This document shows positions 24,855 through 33,045 of a stretch of DNA of 64,000 nucleotides, one piece after another; positions within the stretch are counted from its first letter, which is position 1; each line of letters opens with the position of its first letter. Position numbers and translations under genes: made by a program. This DNA comes from Paenibacillus sp. HGH0039. Its GTDB lineage: Bacteria > Bacillota > Bacilli > Paenibacillales > NBRC-103111. The notes under the pieces were generated by a model. It was not told the origin of the DNA. It saw only the letters and a program-made list of their open reading frames with translations, and did not search any database. Location of the stretch: contig NZ_KE150412.1 in NCBI RefSeq assembly GCF_000411255.1, forward strand, positions 363,609-427,608, given 5' to 3'.

Positions 24855-24883
24855 TATCCGCCAATACATCTCAGCTATTAGTC
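24855..24883. repeat. Cassette repeat, upstream copy
   Basis: Partner of 23415-23443 (24 of 29 identical). It lies 5' of the AbiTii-like gene. The surrounding interval 24651-25460 has no gene; it also holds a 13-bp direct repeat AGTAAATAAAGTC at 24996-25008 and 25064-25076. Confidence 0.55.
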
Positions 24884-25205
24884 ATTGTGCCATTGATTTA
24901 AAGTCGACTTACAAAACCTCGTCTACCAAATCACCGCAAACCCTTTCCCCACTTGGCTTAAACACCTCTCGCCCTCTCTCCCCTGGTTCAACACGAGTAA
25001 ATAAAGTCATCCTGCAAATCAGAGTAAAATCGGGGGCAAATCGGAGAAAAACCTTGATAAACAAGTAAATAAAGTCGAGGTGAAGGAAGGGGATTCAACT
25101 AGGAAAATGAATGGGATTACAGGAAGGACGTTAGAGAAAAAAGTTGAGGAAAGCCTAATTTATCGGAGATTGGCGGGTCATACGACCCGTTCCAAAGATG
25201 AAAAG

Positions 25206-25247
25206 AGCCGAGGAAAACAGGAGTGGATACCTGAATTTCGCTCGGCT
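25206..25247. terminator. Bidirectional hairpin behind retron
   Basis: AGCCGAG (25206-25212) / CTCGGCT (25241-25247) with inner CAGG/CCTG pairing. T-runs exist on both strands (TTTTT on plus, CTTTTC on minus). It lies about 210 bp beyond the RT stop. Confidence 0.7.
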
Positions 25248-25326
25248 TTTTGATACGACTTTATAGGCTCCTGTGAGAGCTTTACAAGCTTTGGGAGAGC
25301 TTTAATTGGCTTCTACATTCATTTCG

Positions 25327-25403
25327 TACAAGCAGCGCGACTGATTTCACATGTGTAGAGTTGACAGTGACAGCAAATGTCCGAAGGGACAGTGTTTGCT
25401 CTA
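25327..25403. repeat. Imperfect island repeat, copy B
   Basis: Counterpart of 21315-21398. It starts 58 bp behind the RT stop and includes a compact hairpin around GTCCGAAGGGAC flanked by AGCAAA and TTTGCT. Both copies sit behind the last gene of a minus-strand unit. Confidence 0.6.
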
Positions 25404-25460
25404 ATGATGATTTGAATCTATTCATTCAACTTAAAGTACAGAAATTTAAAAAGGGAAATC

Positions 25461-26471
25461 TCAGTTCCCCCAATTAATCTCATCTAGTTTTTTCAAGAAT
25501 TCCAAACCTTCATCTGGTTCTATCATTTTTATGAAATTAGCTATACCATATAGGTATTCTTTAAAATATGATTTACTTTCAGATTCAATTTTTTTTAAGT
25601 GACTATAAACACCAAATTTTTTGCAATAATAAATATGTTGCTCAAGTCGCTTTTTATATTTTCTTTTTACTTTGACATCTTCGTTTACAATTAATCCAGT
25701 TACCTCTTGCATGTTATTATCTGTCTGCAATCTTAACTTTTTATAATTAATATCAAAGCCCTCATTAATTATAATTGACTTTATTGTTTCTATATATTGC
25801 CTGACATTCTCATCGCCTGACATAGTGATGTCATCTGCATAACGTGAATAATCCGCATTCATCTTTTTAGCAAGAGCCAATAATCTTTTATCCATTCTTT
25901 GGCAAAGAATATTTGAAATATAGGGGCTGGTAGGGGCTCCCTGAGGTAGCGAACCATTATATGTAGTTAGTGCAGCCAGAGTATAGGAAAGTTCTTTAGT
26001 ATAGCCATGATGGTAAAACATATAGAATATACGATCAAATTTAATAGTAGGAAAAAAATTTTTAATATCTATATTAAGAACTACTTTCTTCTTAGTGTGC
26101 AATAAAGCATTATCTTTAATATTTCTTCCTTTTACAAATCCAAAAGCATTAGAATGAATAGCAAAAGAAGATAGGACATTATCAAGTACCCATCTTTGTA
26201 TTGTTTTCATATTATAGCTAGGTGTTGAAATAGTTCTTAGAGACCCATTCGATTTAGCTATTTGATATTCCTTATAAAACTTATTCGAATTCATAATATA
26301 ATGACCTAGTATTTTACTTTCAATCCCCATTAATAGGGATAGATGGTTATTATCAAAAATTACAGGTAAGCCCTGTTCATTTAAGGCTTTTGCATAGTTT
26401 ATGCATATTTTTTTGTATCTTTTTCCATATCCTTTTTGCGTTAACGATGATTCCAACAAGTTTAAGTCCAT
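25461..26471 (-). CDS. ret: Retron reverse transcriptase
   Basis: A 336-residue group of RT blocks in order: LRTISTPSYNMKTIQRWVLD, FGFVKGRNIKDNALLH, VVLNIDIKNFFPTIKF, LPQGAPTSPYISNILCQRMD, and the catalytic YADD in ADYSRYADDITMSGD. Retron hallmarks are present: NAxxH (NALLH) in region X and VTG (QEVTGLIVNEDVKV) in region Y, which distinguish it from group II intron and DGR enzymes. It would copy the structured RNA encoded directly upstream into branched msDNA. Last gene of the PRTase/HTH/RNA/RT unit. AT-rich coding. Confidence 0.95.
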   Translation of the reverse strand: MDLNLLESSLTQKGYGKRYKKICINYAKALNEQGLPVIFDNNHLSLLMGIESKILGHYIMNSNKFYKEYQIAKSNGSLRTISTPSYNMKTIQRWVLDNVLSSFAIHSNAFGFVKGRNIKDNALLHTKKKVVLNIDIKNFFPTIKFDRIFYMFYHHGYTKELSYTLAALTTYNGSLPQGAPTSPYISNILCQRMDKRLLALAKKMNADYSRYADDITMSGDENVRQYIETIKSIIINEGFDINYKKLRLQTDNNMQEVTGLIVNEDVKVKRKYKKRLEQHIYYCKKFGVYSHLKKIESESKSYFKEYLYGIANFIKMIEPDEGLEFLKKLDEINWGN

Positions 26472-26486
26472 GATACCCTCGTTTAA

Positions 26487-26703
26487 ATAGTCAGTAGCTT
26501 CTACTTTGATCTTGTTTTTTGCGCTGCCTTTAACCTGTTTTGGAAATTTAGTAAATTATTAATGTGGTTTTCATTAATTATTTACTACTGCAATGAAATA
26601 TTGCAGTGGGTAAAAGCAGCGGTTTTCTGATTTTGCCCAAATCAATTAAGTGACATTATTATAGATAGAGACTCTCTACCGTATCTAGAAGACTACTGAC
26701 TAT
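26487..26703 (-). ncRNA. Retron msr-msd RNA
   Basis: Delimited by the a1/a2 inverted repeat: minus-strand ATAGTCAGTAG-T-CTTCT (26703-26687) pairs with AGAAGCTACTGACTAT (26502-26487) over 16 bp with one bulged T. A likely branch G follows a1 at 26685. The msr part has a TAGAG/CTCTA hairpin (26678-26666). The msd part is enclosed by CGCTGCTTTTA / TTAAAGGCAGCG-type pairing (26621-26611 with 26532-26522) and holds hairpins ACTGCAAT/ATTGCAGT (26607-26587) and ATTAATG/CATTAAT (26578-26558). It fills the gap between the HTH gene and the RT ATG. Confidence 0.85.
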
Positions 26704-26714
26704 CACATAGTAGT

Positions 26715-27032
26715 TTACTTGATTTTTTTTGTAAATCCAATAGGAATGTATAATTCATCAAAACCCATTGGTTTTTTTGTAAATATGCTATTAACTTCGA
26801 AAGATTCAAAGTAATCAATGTGTAACATATTATACTTTTCTAATAACTTTACAGCGGCTGAGGTAAGTTTATAGTACCCCTCTAATGTTAATAAATTTTC
26901 CTCTTGAAGTTTATTAATTAAATTTTCTACTTGAAAAAAACTCAGTCCAAAATTATCACTTATTTCTCTGTATGAGTAGCTAGCTTGAACCGAATTAAAA
27001 TACACTAATATCAGTAAGTTTTTATAATCCAA
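26715..27032 (-). CDS. Winged-helix protein of the retron
   Basis: A 105-residue small protein with a winged-helix pattern (SYSYREISDNFGLSFFQVEN then LINKLQEENLLTLEGYYKLT). TTG 27032 is preferred, since GGAGGG sits seven nt upstream; GTG 27047 is possible but would place the ribosome site inside the gene. It overlaps the end of the PRTase-like gene and precedes the retron RNA. In retrons of this composition the HTH protein is thought to act with the PRTase-like effector and the msDNA; its precise role here is inference. Confidence 0.75.
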   Translation of the reverse strand: MDYKNLLILVYFNSVQASYSYREISDNFGLSFFQVENLINKLQEENLLTLEGYYKLTSAAVKLLEKYNMLHIDYFESFEVNSIFTKKPMGFDELYIPIGFTKKIK

Positions 27033-27930
27033 TCTTACTCCCTCCACCCTCTCTTTTAACTGATAGGTTTTGGTTTGACCTAGTCTTCTTCTTGTTTTTT
27101 CTATTTAGTTGAGTATATCTCTTAAACAAAGAATTCCACTCTTCTCTCTTTCCAGAAAAATCTGTATGATACCAGAATGAACTGATGGTATTATTAGGTA
27201 TGTTATGAGAAAATCCAACCAAAAGTTGGCTATCCCGAAAACCCATAACATTATTATTTCCTTTTCCCCAAATTGTTTCTTCAAAATCGTTAATTAGTAA
27301 TCTATGTGAATCATTTAAAAATTTATGATTTTTGAAAACCTTATCGTACTTAAATTCTGCAATAACTGTTACATCAAGTTCTGTTTGATTAGCTAAGTAT
27401 TTATCGATCACTTCATGTGCTGTTTCAGTAATAACAATAAGTCGTATGATTATTTTTCTTCCAATTAATTCACTCTCGTTCTCCTTGAGAAAAGAAACAA
27501 TAGTCCCACCGCTACCAGAAATGTCATCAAAAAAAATCAACGTAGTAATATCATCATCTATTTGATCTAAACCAACTTTTATTGTATCTTTGTACAATTC
27601 TATGCCATTTTCTTTAATGACTTCCTTTAGGAGCATTGTTAAGTCAAATGAACTATTTGCTCTACCATCTTTAGAGACCATAGGAATAATACAAATATCT
27701 TCAAGGGGGTAACTATTTAATACGTCTATTAATTGACTCTTCATCAATTCTTTAATATCTCTCTTAGTAAAGAAGATAAATTCTGAAAACAAATGCAACA
27801 AAATTTCCTTTATTTCATCTAGAGATGTGTTCTCCAACCATGATACCAACTTACTTTCAATATCCTTAGTATACAGTTCCTCTTGACCATATTTCTCTAT
27901 AAAAACTTGGGCGACCTCATTTATATTCAT
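27022..27930 (-). CDS. Phosphoribosyltransferase-like retron effector
   Basis: A 302-residue protein. The PRPP-loop motif is clear: TLIFFDDISGSGGTIVSFL, with the paired Asp and the GSGGT turn of type I PRTases, preceded by a core strand CIIPMVSKDGRANSSFDL. The N-terminal 90 residues are helical (LLHLFSEFIFFTKRDIKELM) and the C-terminal tail is basic (YTQLNRKNKKKTRSNQNLS). PRTase-like proteins with HTH partners occur in one retron class (type III in the scheme as I recall it). Proposed effector whose toxicity is held back by RT-msDNA until phage attack. First gene of the unit. Confidence 0.8.
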   Translation of the reverse strand: MNINEVAQVFIEKYGQEELYTKDIESKLVSWLENTSLDEIKEILLHLFSEFIFFTKRDIKELMKSQLIDVLNSYPLEDICIIPMVSKDGRANSSFDLTMLLKEVIKENGIELYKDTIKVGLDQIDDDITTLIFFDDISGSGGTIVSFLKENESELIGRKIIIRLIVITETAHEVIDKYLANQTELDVTVIAEFKYDKVFKNHKFLNDSHRLLINDFEETIWGKGNNNVMGFRDSQLLVGFSHNIPNNTISSFWYHTDFSGKREEWNSLFKRYTQLNRKNKKKTRSNQNLSVKREGGGSKIGL

Positions 27931-28040
27931 TTTGACCCCTCGAAAAATAAGTTGGAAATAACTTTTTACAATTCTTCATAGACTAACATTGCTTTGTCCA
28001 AATCATGATAAGTTTAGTTTTTAGGTATTTTTGCACACTT

Positions 28041-28049
28041 ATTATATCA
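28041..28049 (-). promoter_or_regulatory. Extended -10 promoter of retron operon
   Basis: Minus-strand TGATATAAT, an extended -10 element with no good -35, about 110 bp before the PRTase-like ATG. Between this and the cntE stop (28373) GC content rises and I see no gene; this is the island's right edge. Confidence 0.55.
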
Positions 28050-28372
28050 CTCCCCAACCATTACCAGTAGTAGTCTTCCTTTTTTATTATCGTTCCACTC
28101 GAGGCATTGGGAAAGAGGCGGACTTGCTCCCTCATCTGCCACAACGGGAAAGGAAGAAGAACCATGCAATTTACACCGTTCGAAGAGTGCCATCGCCTGA
28201 AGTGCCGGCATCGAAGTCCGGAACACCACCCTCGGCTACCCAAAATGCAGCTCATTTTAAAGAAATCAGCCGCAAGTTCGACAGATGGCCGGTATCGCAA
28301 GTTATCAGAAGCTGGTTTGAATACGCCGATAGCCTGCAAGCTTGCAAGTTTGTGACTGATCAGCATTCAAGT

Positions 28373-29560
28373 TTATCTTGAGCGGGCAAAAATCTTACGT
28401 CGATCATAGGCAAAAAAGATCATCGACAAACCTAAAATCGCACAGATCAGGTACATAAACGAGTACGAGGAAAGATCCGCGACGGGGCCCATAACGACAC
28501 CGCCCAGCGAAACGCCTAAATCGGCCGTAGCGATAAATAAACCGAGTAGCACATTGCGATCATGCTGCGGTAATACAAAAGTCAAATACGTCGTCAAGGT
28601 CGGATAAAGCAGGGCCTGAGCGATGCCTGTTAAACCTGCGCCGACATAAAAAAACACCGTTCCGCCGGCTGCGGAAAAGCTTACACATTGCGCCCCTGCG
28701 GCTAAAATGAGCATAATCACTATCATAAAGGACGAATGCCACTTTCCGTCCGAAGGAATTTTCTTCCTGAGCGCAAAACGGGCGGCCACTACGGCCGTCG
28801 CCTGAATCATCAGATAAATAGCTGCATTGCCGCTTTCGATCTGCATGGCATATAGGGGAATAAAGGTTGTCACGGCTCCGAATACAAGGGAAGCTGTCAG
28901 CATCAGAACGCTGCATTTGAATAGATGCGGGTTTTTAACCAGATGGCCGAAGGAGTGGAGCATCGTGGCGCCAGGTCCCGGCTGACCCGCAGCGGGTTCA
29001 GCCTCTTTTTTTTCCATACGGGCACTGTAACCCACCACTCCGGTAAGAATGGCAATCGTAATCATGGCCGCTGTAAAATAACGGCTATCCGCTGTATGCC
29101 ACATGCCCAAAGCCAACAAAGGACCCATAATATTCGGCATGGAAGCGCATAAGGAATACATTGAGATGCCTTGCGACCGGTCCTTATCCGGCAGCGCGTC
29201 TATAATACCAAGCTGCAGGGCCATGGAGAAAAAAGCGGTACAGACCCCTTGCAGCATACGGGCGGCGAAGTATCCCCCGAGCCCGGTAAACGTGTACAGG
29301 AGTAAGGCTACTCCGTTTATAACAAGAATCGTGCGCAGCACTTTAATCGGACCGTGCTTGTGAATCAAATGACCCGCCCAAGGCCGAAAAAACATGGTTG
29401 TAAATAAGTACGCCCCCATAATAATCCCGATCGTTGTATTCGTGGCCCCCAGCGATTCGCCCTTCAAAGGAATGATGACGTTTAAAATAGAGTTGGCGCT
29501 GAAATACAATAGAGTCAACATATACAGCCTCAGAAAAGGCCAGGACAAAGCTCCTCTCAC
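28373..29560 (-). CDS. cntE: CntE-like MFS exporter of opine metallophore (locus 1)
   Basis: A 395-residue, 12-helix MFS protein. GTG 29560 is chosen because AAGGAG lies eight nt upstream (start VRGALSWPFLRLYMLTLLY); an open frame extends further but overlaps cntF. Motif region FFRPWAGHLIHKHGPIKVL marks loop 2-3. It is the last gene of cntKLMABCDFE and, as in staphylococci, would export the newly made opine. No terminator was seen directly behind it. Confidence 0.88.
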   Translation of the reverse strand: MRGALSWPFLRLYMLTLLYFSANSILNVIIPLKGESLGATNTTIGIIMGAYLFTTMFFRPWAGHLIHKHGPIKVLRTILVINGVALLLYTFTGLGGYFAARMLQGVCTAFFSMALQLGIIDALPDKDRSQGISMYSLCASMPNIMGPLLALGMWHTADSRYFTAAMITIAILTGVVGYSARMEKKEAEPAAGQPGPGATMLHSFGHLVKNPHLFKCSVLMLTASLVFGAVTTFIPLYAMQIESGNAAIYLMIQATAVVAARFALRKKIPSDGKWHSSFMIVIMLILAAGAQCVSFSAAGGTVFFYVGAGLTGIAQALLYPTLTTYLTFVLPQHDRNVLLGLFIATADLGVSLGGVVMGPVADLSSYSFMYLICAILGLSMIFFAYDRRKIFARSR

Positions 29561-29601
29561 CGTTCTTGCTCCTTCCCGATTCTCTCCGTCCACCCCATAC
29601 G

Positions 29602-30345
29602 CTAGGTAATGATCATCTGCAATAATTTCCTTGCATACGCGGATTGAACGTCTTTTAAGTGTGCGATGTTCACCGTTTCTTCGATTTGACCCTGTCGCAT
29701 GAAAACGACCCTGTCGCAAATATAGGCGGCAGCCTGGATGTCATGGGTGATGAAGATGTATCCCATGCCGTAAATTTCCCTCAATCTTTTGAGCAACTCA
29801 AGCACATGGATTTGAACCGAACCATCCAGCGAGCTGATGGCTTCGTCCAACAAAATACATTTCGGCTCGGTTGAAACGGCTCTGGCTATGCACACCCGTT
29901 GAGCTTCTCCGCCCGATAATTCATGGGGGTATTTGGTCCGATAGGACGAGTCCAGTCCAACTTGATGCAACAGCAGATCAATCTTACCCGAAGCCTCTTT
30001 TCGGGCTTTGTTTTGCAGCTTCAAGGGTTCCATAATAGCCTGCTCAACCGTATAAAACGGATTAATGGAGGAGGTATAATCTTGAAAAACAGCGCTAATG
30101 TTCCCCCGTCTCGCATTCCGCGCCCCTATCCTCTTTCCCTCGAATAGAACGGTTCCTTGATCCGGCTCCTCAATTCCTATGATCAATCGGCCCAGTGTGG
30201 ATTTGCCGCTTCCGCTTTCTCCGATGATGCCCAGGCATTCCCCTTGCCCGCATTCGAAGCTAATGTCTGCTAACACGTTTTGTTTTTTCGCGGAAAATAA
30301 GCCGCCCGTTTTGTACGATTTCCCGACGCCTTTAACCCTCAGCAT
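29602..30345 (-). CDS. cntF: CntF-like ABC transporter ATPase (locus 1)
   Basis: A 247-residue oligopeptide/nickel-type ABC ATPase. Walker A GESGSGKST, Q-loop SAVFQDYTSSINP, signature LSGGEAQRV, Walker B CILLDEAISSLD, H-loop ITHD. The Walker B has Ala-Ile in place of the usual Pro-Thr, an unusual but family-tolerated change. Overlaps cntD by 14 bp. Works with CntD to power import of the metal-opine complex. Slightly short, lacking the C-terminal oligopeptide-binding extension. Confidence 0.92.
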   Translation of the reverse strand: MLRVKGVGKSYKTGGLFSAKKQNVLADISFECGQGECLGIIGESGSGKSTLGRLIIGIEEPDQGTVLFEGKRIGARNARRGNISAVFQDYTSSINPFYTVEQAIMEPLKLQNKARKEASGKIDLLLHQVGLDSSYRTKYPHELSGGEAQRVCIARAVSTEPKCILLDEAISSLDGSVQIHVLELLKRLREIYGMGYIFITHDIQAAAYICDRVVFMRQGQIEETVNIAHLKDVQSAYARKLLQMIIT

Positions 30346-31153
30346 GGCTGACGCCTCCCATTAGGTTCCTAAAATGATGATGCAGCGAAAGCTTCGAGGA
30401 GACCAAATAGCGGGTATATTCGTGGCGTGCATCAGAGAAAATGGCCGGGGTCGGCCCTCTTTCCACCACTTCTCCTTCTTTCATAACCAGCACCTCATCC
30501 GCAAGTTTTCGGACAATGCCCAGGTCGTGCGAAATAAAAATCATGGAGCAGCCCATTCTCTTCCTGAGTTGCGCCAACTGTTCAACGACCTCGAATTGGG
30601 AGATCGTATCCAGTGCCGTAGTCGGTTCGTCCGCGATCACCAGATCGGGTTCCAGCACAATAGCCAGCGCAATCATCACGCGCTGAAGCATGCCCCCCGA
30701 AAGCTGGTGCGGATACTTGTTCATCACCGCTATCGGATCTTGGAGCCTCACGCTTTCCATGGCTTTTTTCATCTTCGCCGTTATTTCGTCGCGGCTCCAG
30801 CCGAAATGTTCGGCAAGTGTTTCTTTTAAATGAACCCCGACCACACAAGAGGGATCGAAGGCTCGCATGCCGTTTTGCAAAATCATGCAGAGCTGTTTCC
30901 CCCTTCTTTTTCTCATTTCTTTCTCGGGCAGCTCGCTTAAGTTTACTCCGCCAAACAGAATGTCCCCGGATTGGCGGATATTGGCTTTAGTCAATCTCAT
31001 AACGGCCCTGCAGGTCAGAGACTTCCCGCTTCCGCTTTCTCCGACGATGGCCAGACAGCTTCCCTGCTTTACATGAAAGGAACTGTTCGGGATCATCACT
31101 TCACCGGTCAGGTGATCCCAAACTTTTAAATTTTTCACTTCTAAACTATTCAT
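30332..31153 (-). CDS. cntD: CntD-like ABC transporter ATPase (locus 1)
   Basis: A 273-residue ABC ATPase: Walker A GESGSGKSL, signature LSGGMLQRV, Walker B LVIADEPTTALD, H-loop ISHD. ATG 31153 (MNSLEVKNLKVWD) is chosen from family starts, with GGGGTGG 12 nt upstream; ATG 31174 has no room for a ribosome site. Follows cntC by 8 bp and overlaps cntF. Half of the heterodimeric motor for metallophore uptake. Confidence 0.92.
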   Translation of the reverse strand: MNSLEVKNLKVWDHLTGEVMIPNSSFHVKQGSCLAIVGESGSGKSLTCRAVMRLTKANIRQSGDILFGGVNLSELPEKEMRKRRGKQLCMILQNGMRAFDPSCVVGVHLKETLAEHFGWSRDEITAKMKKAMESVRLQDPIAVMNKYPHQLSGGMLQRVMIALAIVLEPDLVIADEPTTALDTISQFEVVEQLAQLRKRMGCSMIFISHDLGIVRKLADEVLVMKEGEVVERGPTPAIFSDARHEYTRYLVSSKLSLHHHFRNLMGGVSHAEG

Positions 31154-31160
31154 GACCGGA

Positions 31161-32054
31161 TTAAGCCACCCCATTTCCTTGAATTGCCGTACCGGCAGCG
31201 GCGGTCTGACCTTGCGGCTTTGGATCGGAAGTCCTTAATTTAGGATCTAACGCAGCTTGGAGCGCATCGGACAGAAAATTGACAGCCGACACGACAAGAA
31301 CGATCGCTAAACCCGGCGCTAACATTAGCTCCGGCTTCGAGAACATGACTTCCCTTGCTTCATTCAACATCATGCCCCACTCTGCATTCGGAGCTTGAAC
31401 GCCTAAACCGAGGAAGGAGAAGCCCGATAACTGCAAAATCATGGAACCGAAAGAGCTGCTTGACAGAACGGCAATGTCGGGAAGCGAAACGGGCACAATA
31501 TGCTTGACCATAATTTGAACGCTGCCGGCGCCAAGCGCTTTAGAGAACTTCACATAGTCCGCTTCGGCGTATTGCATGACAGACGTTCGGATGACGCGGG
31601 CAAACCATGCCCATTTCGTACATACAAACGCGATCAATATATTTTCAAAGCCTACGCCCACAATACCGATCACGGCCAAGATCATGACATAACCTGGAAA
31701 AGAAAGCATCACATCGCAAATTCTCATCACGACGGCATCTGTTCTTCCCCTGAAATACCCGGCAATAAAGCCGAAAAAGGCACCGATTCCTACCGTCAGG
31801 ATCAAGGCGGCCATCACCCAGAGCACGCTTGGCCGGATCCCGTATATTAATCTGGATAAAACACATCGCCCCAGGTGATCGTTGCCTAACAGATATTCCA
31901 GCGACGGACCCGCAAACCGAAGCTCCATATGCACTTCCCCGGGAGCATGCGGCGCTATCAGAGGGGCAAAGATCCCGGCAGCCATGGTTGTAACGAGAAT
32001 GAATAAAGATAGGACAGCCGGCTTGTCTTTCACTATACGTTTAAATCGTTCCAT
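31161..32054 (-). CDS. cntC: CntC-like ABC permease (locus 1)
   Basis: A 297-residue permease of the DppC/NikC type: GNDHLGRCVLSRLIYGIRPS near residue 60, six helices, EAA-like loop (YVKFSKALGAGSVQIMVKHI) and the C-terminal FLSDALQAALDPKLR. ATG 32054 overlaps the cntB stop codon by one base, indicating translational coupling. The last 20 residues are Gln/Ala/Gly-rich. Confidence 0.93.
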   Translation of the reverse strand: MERFKRIVKDKPAVLSLFILVTTMAAGIFAPLIAPHAPGEVHMELRFAGPSLEYLLGNDHLGRCVLSRLIYGIRPSVLWVMAALILTVGIGAFFGFIAGYFRGRTDAVVMRICDVMLSFPGYVMILAVIGIVGVGFENILIAFVCTKWAWFARVIRTSVMQYAEADYVKFSKALGAGSVQIMVKHIVPVSLPDIAVLSSSSFGSMILQLSGFSFLGLGVQAPNAEWGMMLNEAREVMFSKPELMLAPGLAIVLVVSAVNFLSDALQAALDPKLRTSDPKPQGQTAAAGTAIQGNGVA

Positions 32055-32986
32055 TACATCCCCTTCCTTAGTTTGGGATTCATCGCCGCAAGAATCATGT
32101 CCGACAAGGTATTGAACAGAACGAAGGCCGCCGCCAACACAAGGACATAAGCTTGGATGATCGGGAAATCCCGGCTTAGAATGGATTTGACACTTAACGT
32201 CCCCAGCCCGGGCCACGCGAACAGGTTTTCTACAACGACCGTGCTTCCCAATATAATGGGGATGGCCATACAAAACACAGAAATGGCCACCTGAAGCGAA
32301 TTTCTTAGGATATGCATCGTTATTTTTCTTTCCGGTAAACCGCTTGCCCTGCCGTACAACACATAGTCCTCGTTCAACTGGCCGATCATGGAGCTTCTGA
32401 CGATCCGAAAGTAAATGCCTGTGTAACTGATGGTAATCACGGTAACCGGTAATAGGTAACTTTTGAAGGAGTCCATGCCGCTTGTCGGGAGAAGATCCAG
32501 ATGGACGGAAAAATACCATGCCATGAGCGACGCAAGCCAGTACGACGGCATAGAAGTCAGCAAAAACGAGACCCCTCTAACCGATTTGTCCACCCTCTTC
32601 CCTTCTTTCCATGCGCAGATCACGCCTAGGACAATAGATAGGACAATAATGGCAGCCATCGAAACCAGCGTCAGCTTTAATGTATTCAGAAAAGCGGGGC
32701 CCAGTAAGGACCAGACCGGTTTTCCCGTCACGTACGAATGGCCGAAATCGAGCTGCAGGCAGGAAACGAGCCAATTGAAATAACGGGTTAGAAACGGCTG
32801 GTCCAGTCCGAGCGCCCCTTTCGTTTCCGCGATTAATTCTTCGGTTATATTCGGCACGCCTTGCGCGTGCAGGACTACTTCGGCCGGGTCCAAAGGAGAC
32901 AGATGATTTAAAACAAACGTTAAAAAGGATATAATCACAAGCAAAGGAAGCGATAGTAACGCTCTTTTTAGGATATAACTGCCCAT
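32054..32986 (-). CDS. cntB: CntB-like ABC permease (locus 1)
   Basis: A 310-residue permease of the DppB/NikB type (MGSYILKRALLSLPLLVIIS, LGLDQPFLTRYFNW, DFGHSYVTGKPVW, YGRASGLPERKITMHILRNS, PNPKLRK-type end as MNPKLRKGM). ATG 32986 is chosen, with AAGGAG six nt upstream; an ATG at 33037 is in frame without a ribosome site. Pairs with CntC to form the channel. Confidence 0.93.
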   Translation of the reverse strand: MGSYILKRALLSLPLLVIISFLTFVLNHLSPLDPAEVVLHAQGVPNITEELIAETKGALGLDQPFLTRYFNWLVSCLQLDFGHSYVTGKPVWSLLGPAFLNTLKLTLVSMAAIIVLSIVLGVICAWKEGKRVDKSVRGVSFLLTSMPSYWLASLMAWYFSVHLDLLPTSGMDSFKSYLLPVTVITISYTGIYFRIVRSSMIGQLNEDYVLYGRASGLPERKITMHILRNSLQVAISVFCMAIPIILGSTVVVENLFAWPGLGTLSVKSILSRDFPIIQAYVLVLAAAFVLFNTLSDMILAAMNPKLRKGM

Positions 32987-33045
32987 AGCCATCTCCTTCT
33001 TTGCACAGGGCACCAACCAAGTGGTATCCCTGTGCATTCATTTAG

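Noticed and set aside
24900-25200. Possible decayed recombinase with repeated AGTAAATAAAGTC
   Set aside because: No continuous reading frame or catalytic motif visible in any frame.
25461-26471. Group II intron or DGR reverse transcriptase
   Set aside because: No maturase or endonuclease domain and no variable-repeat pair; NAxxH, VTG and the a1/a2 RNA identify a retron.
28050-28372. Several open frames on both strands of 60-116 codons
   Set aside because: Mutually overlapping, without ribosome sites or recognisable domains; composition shift at the island edge explains them.
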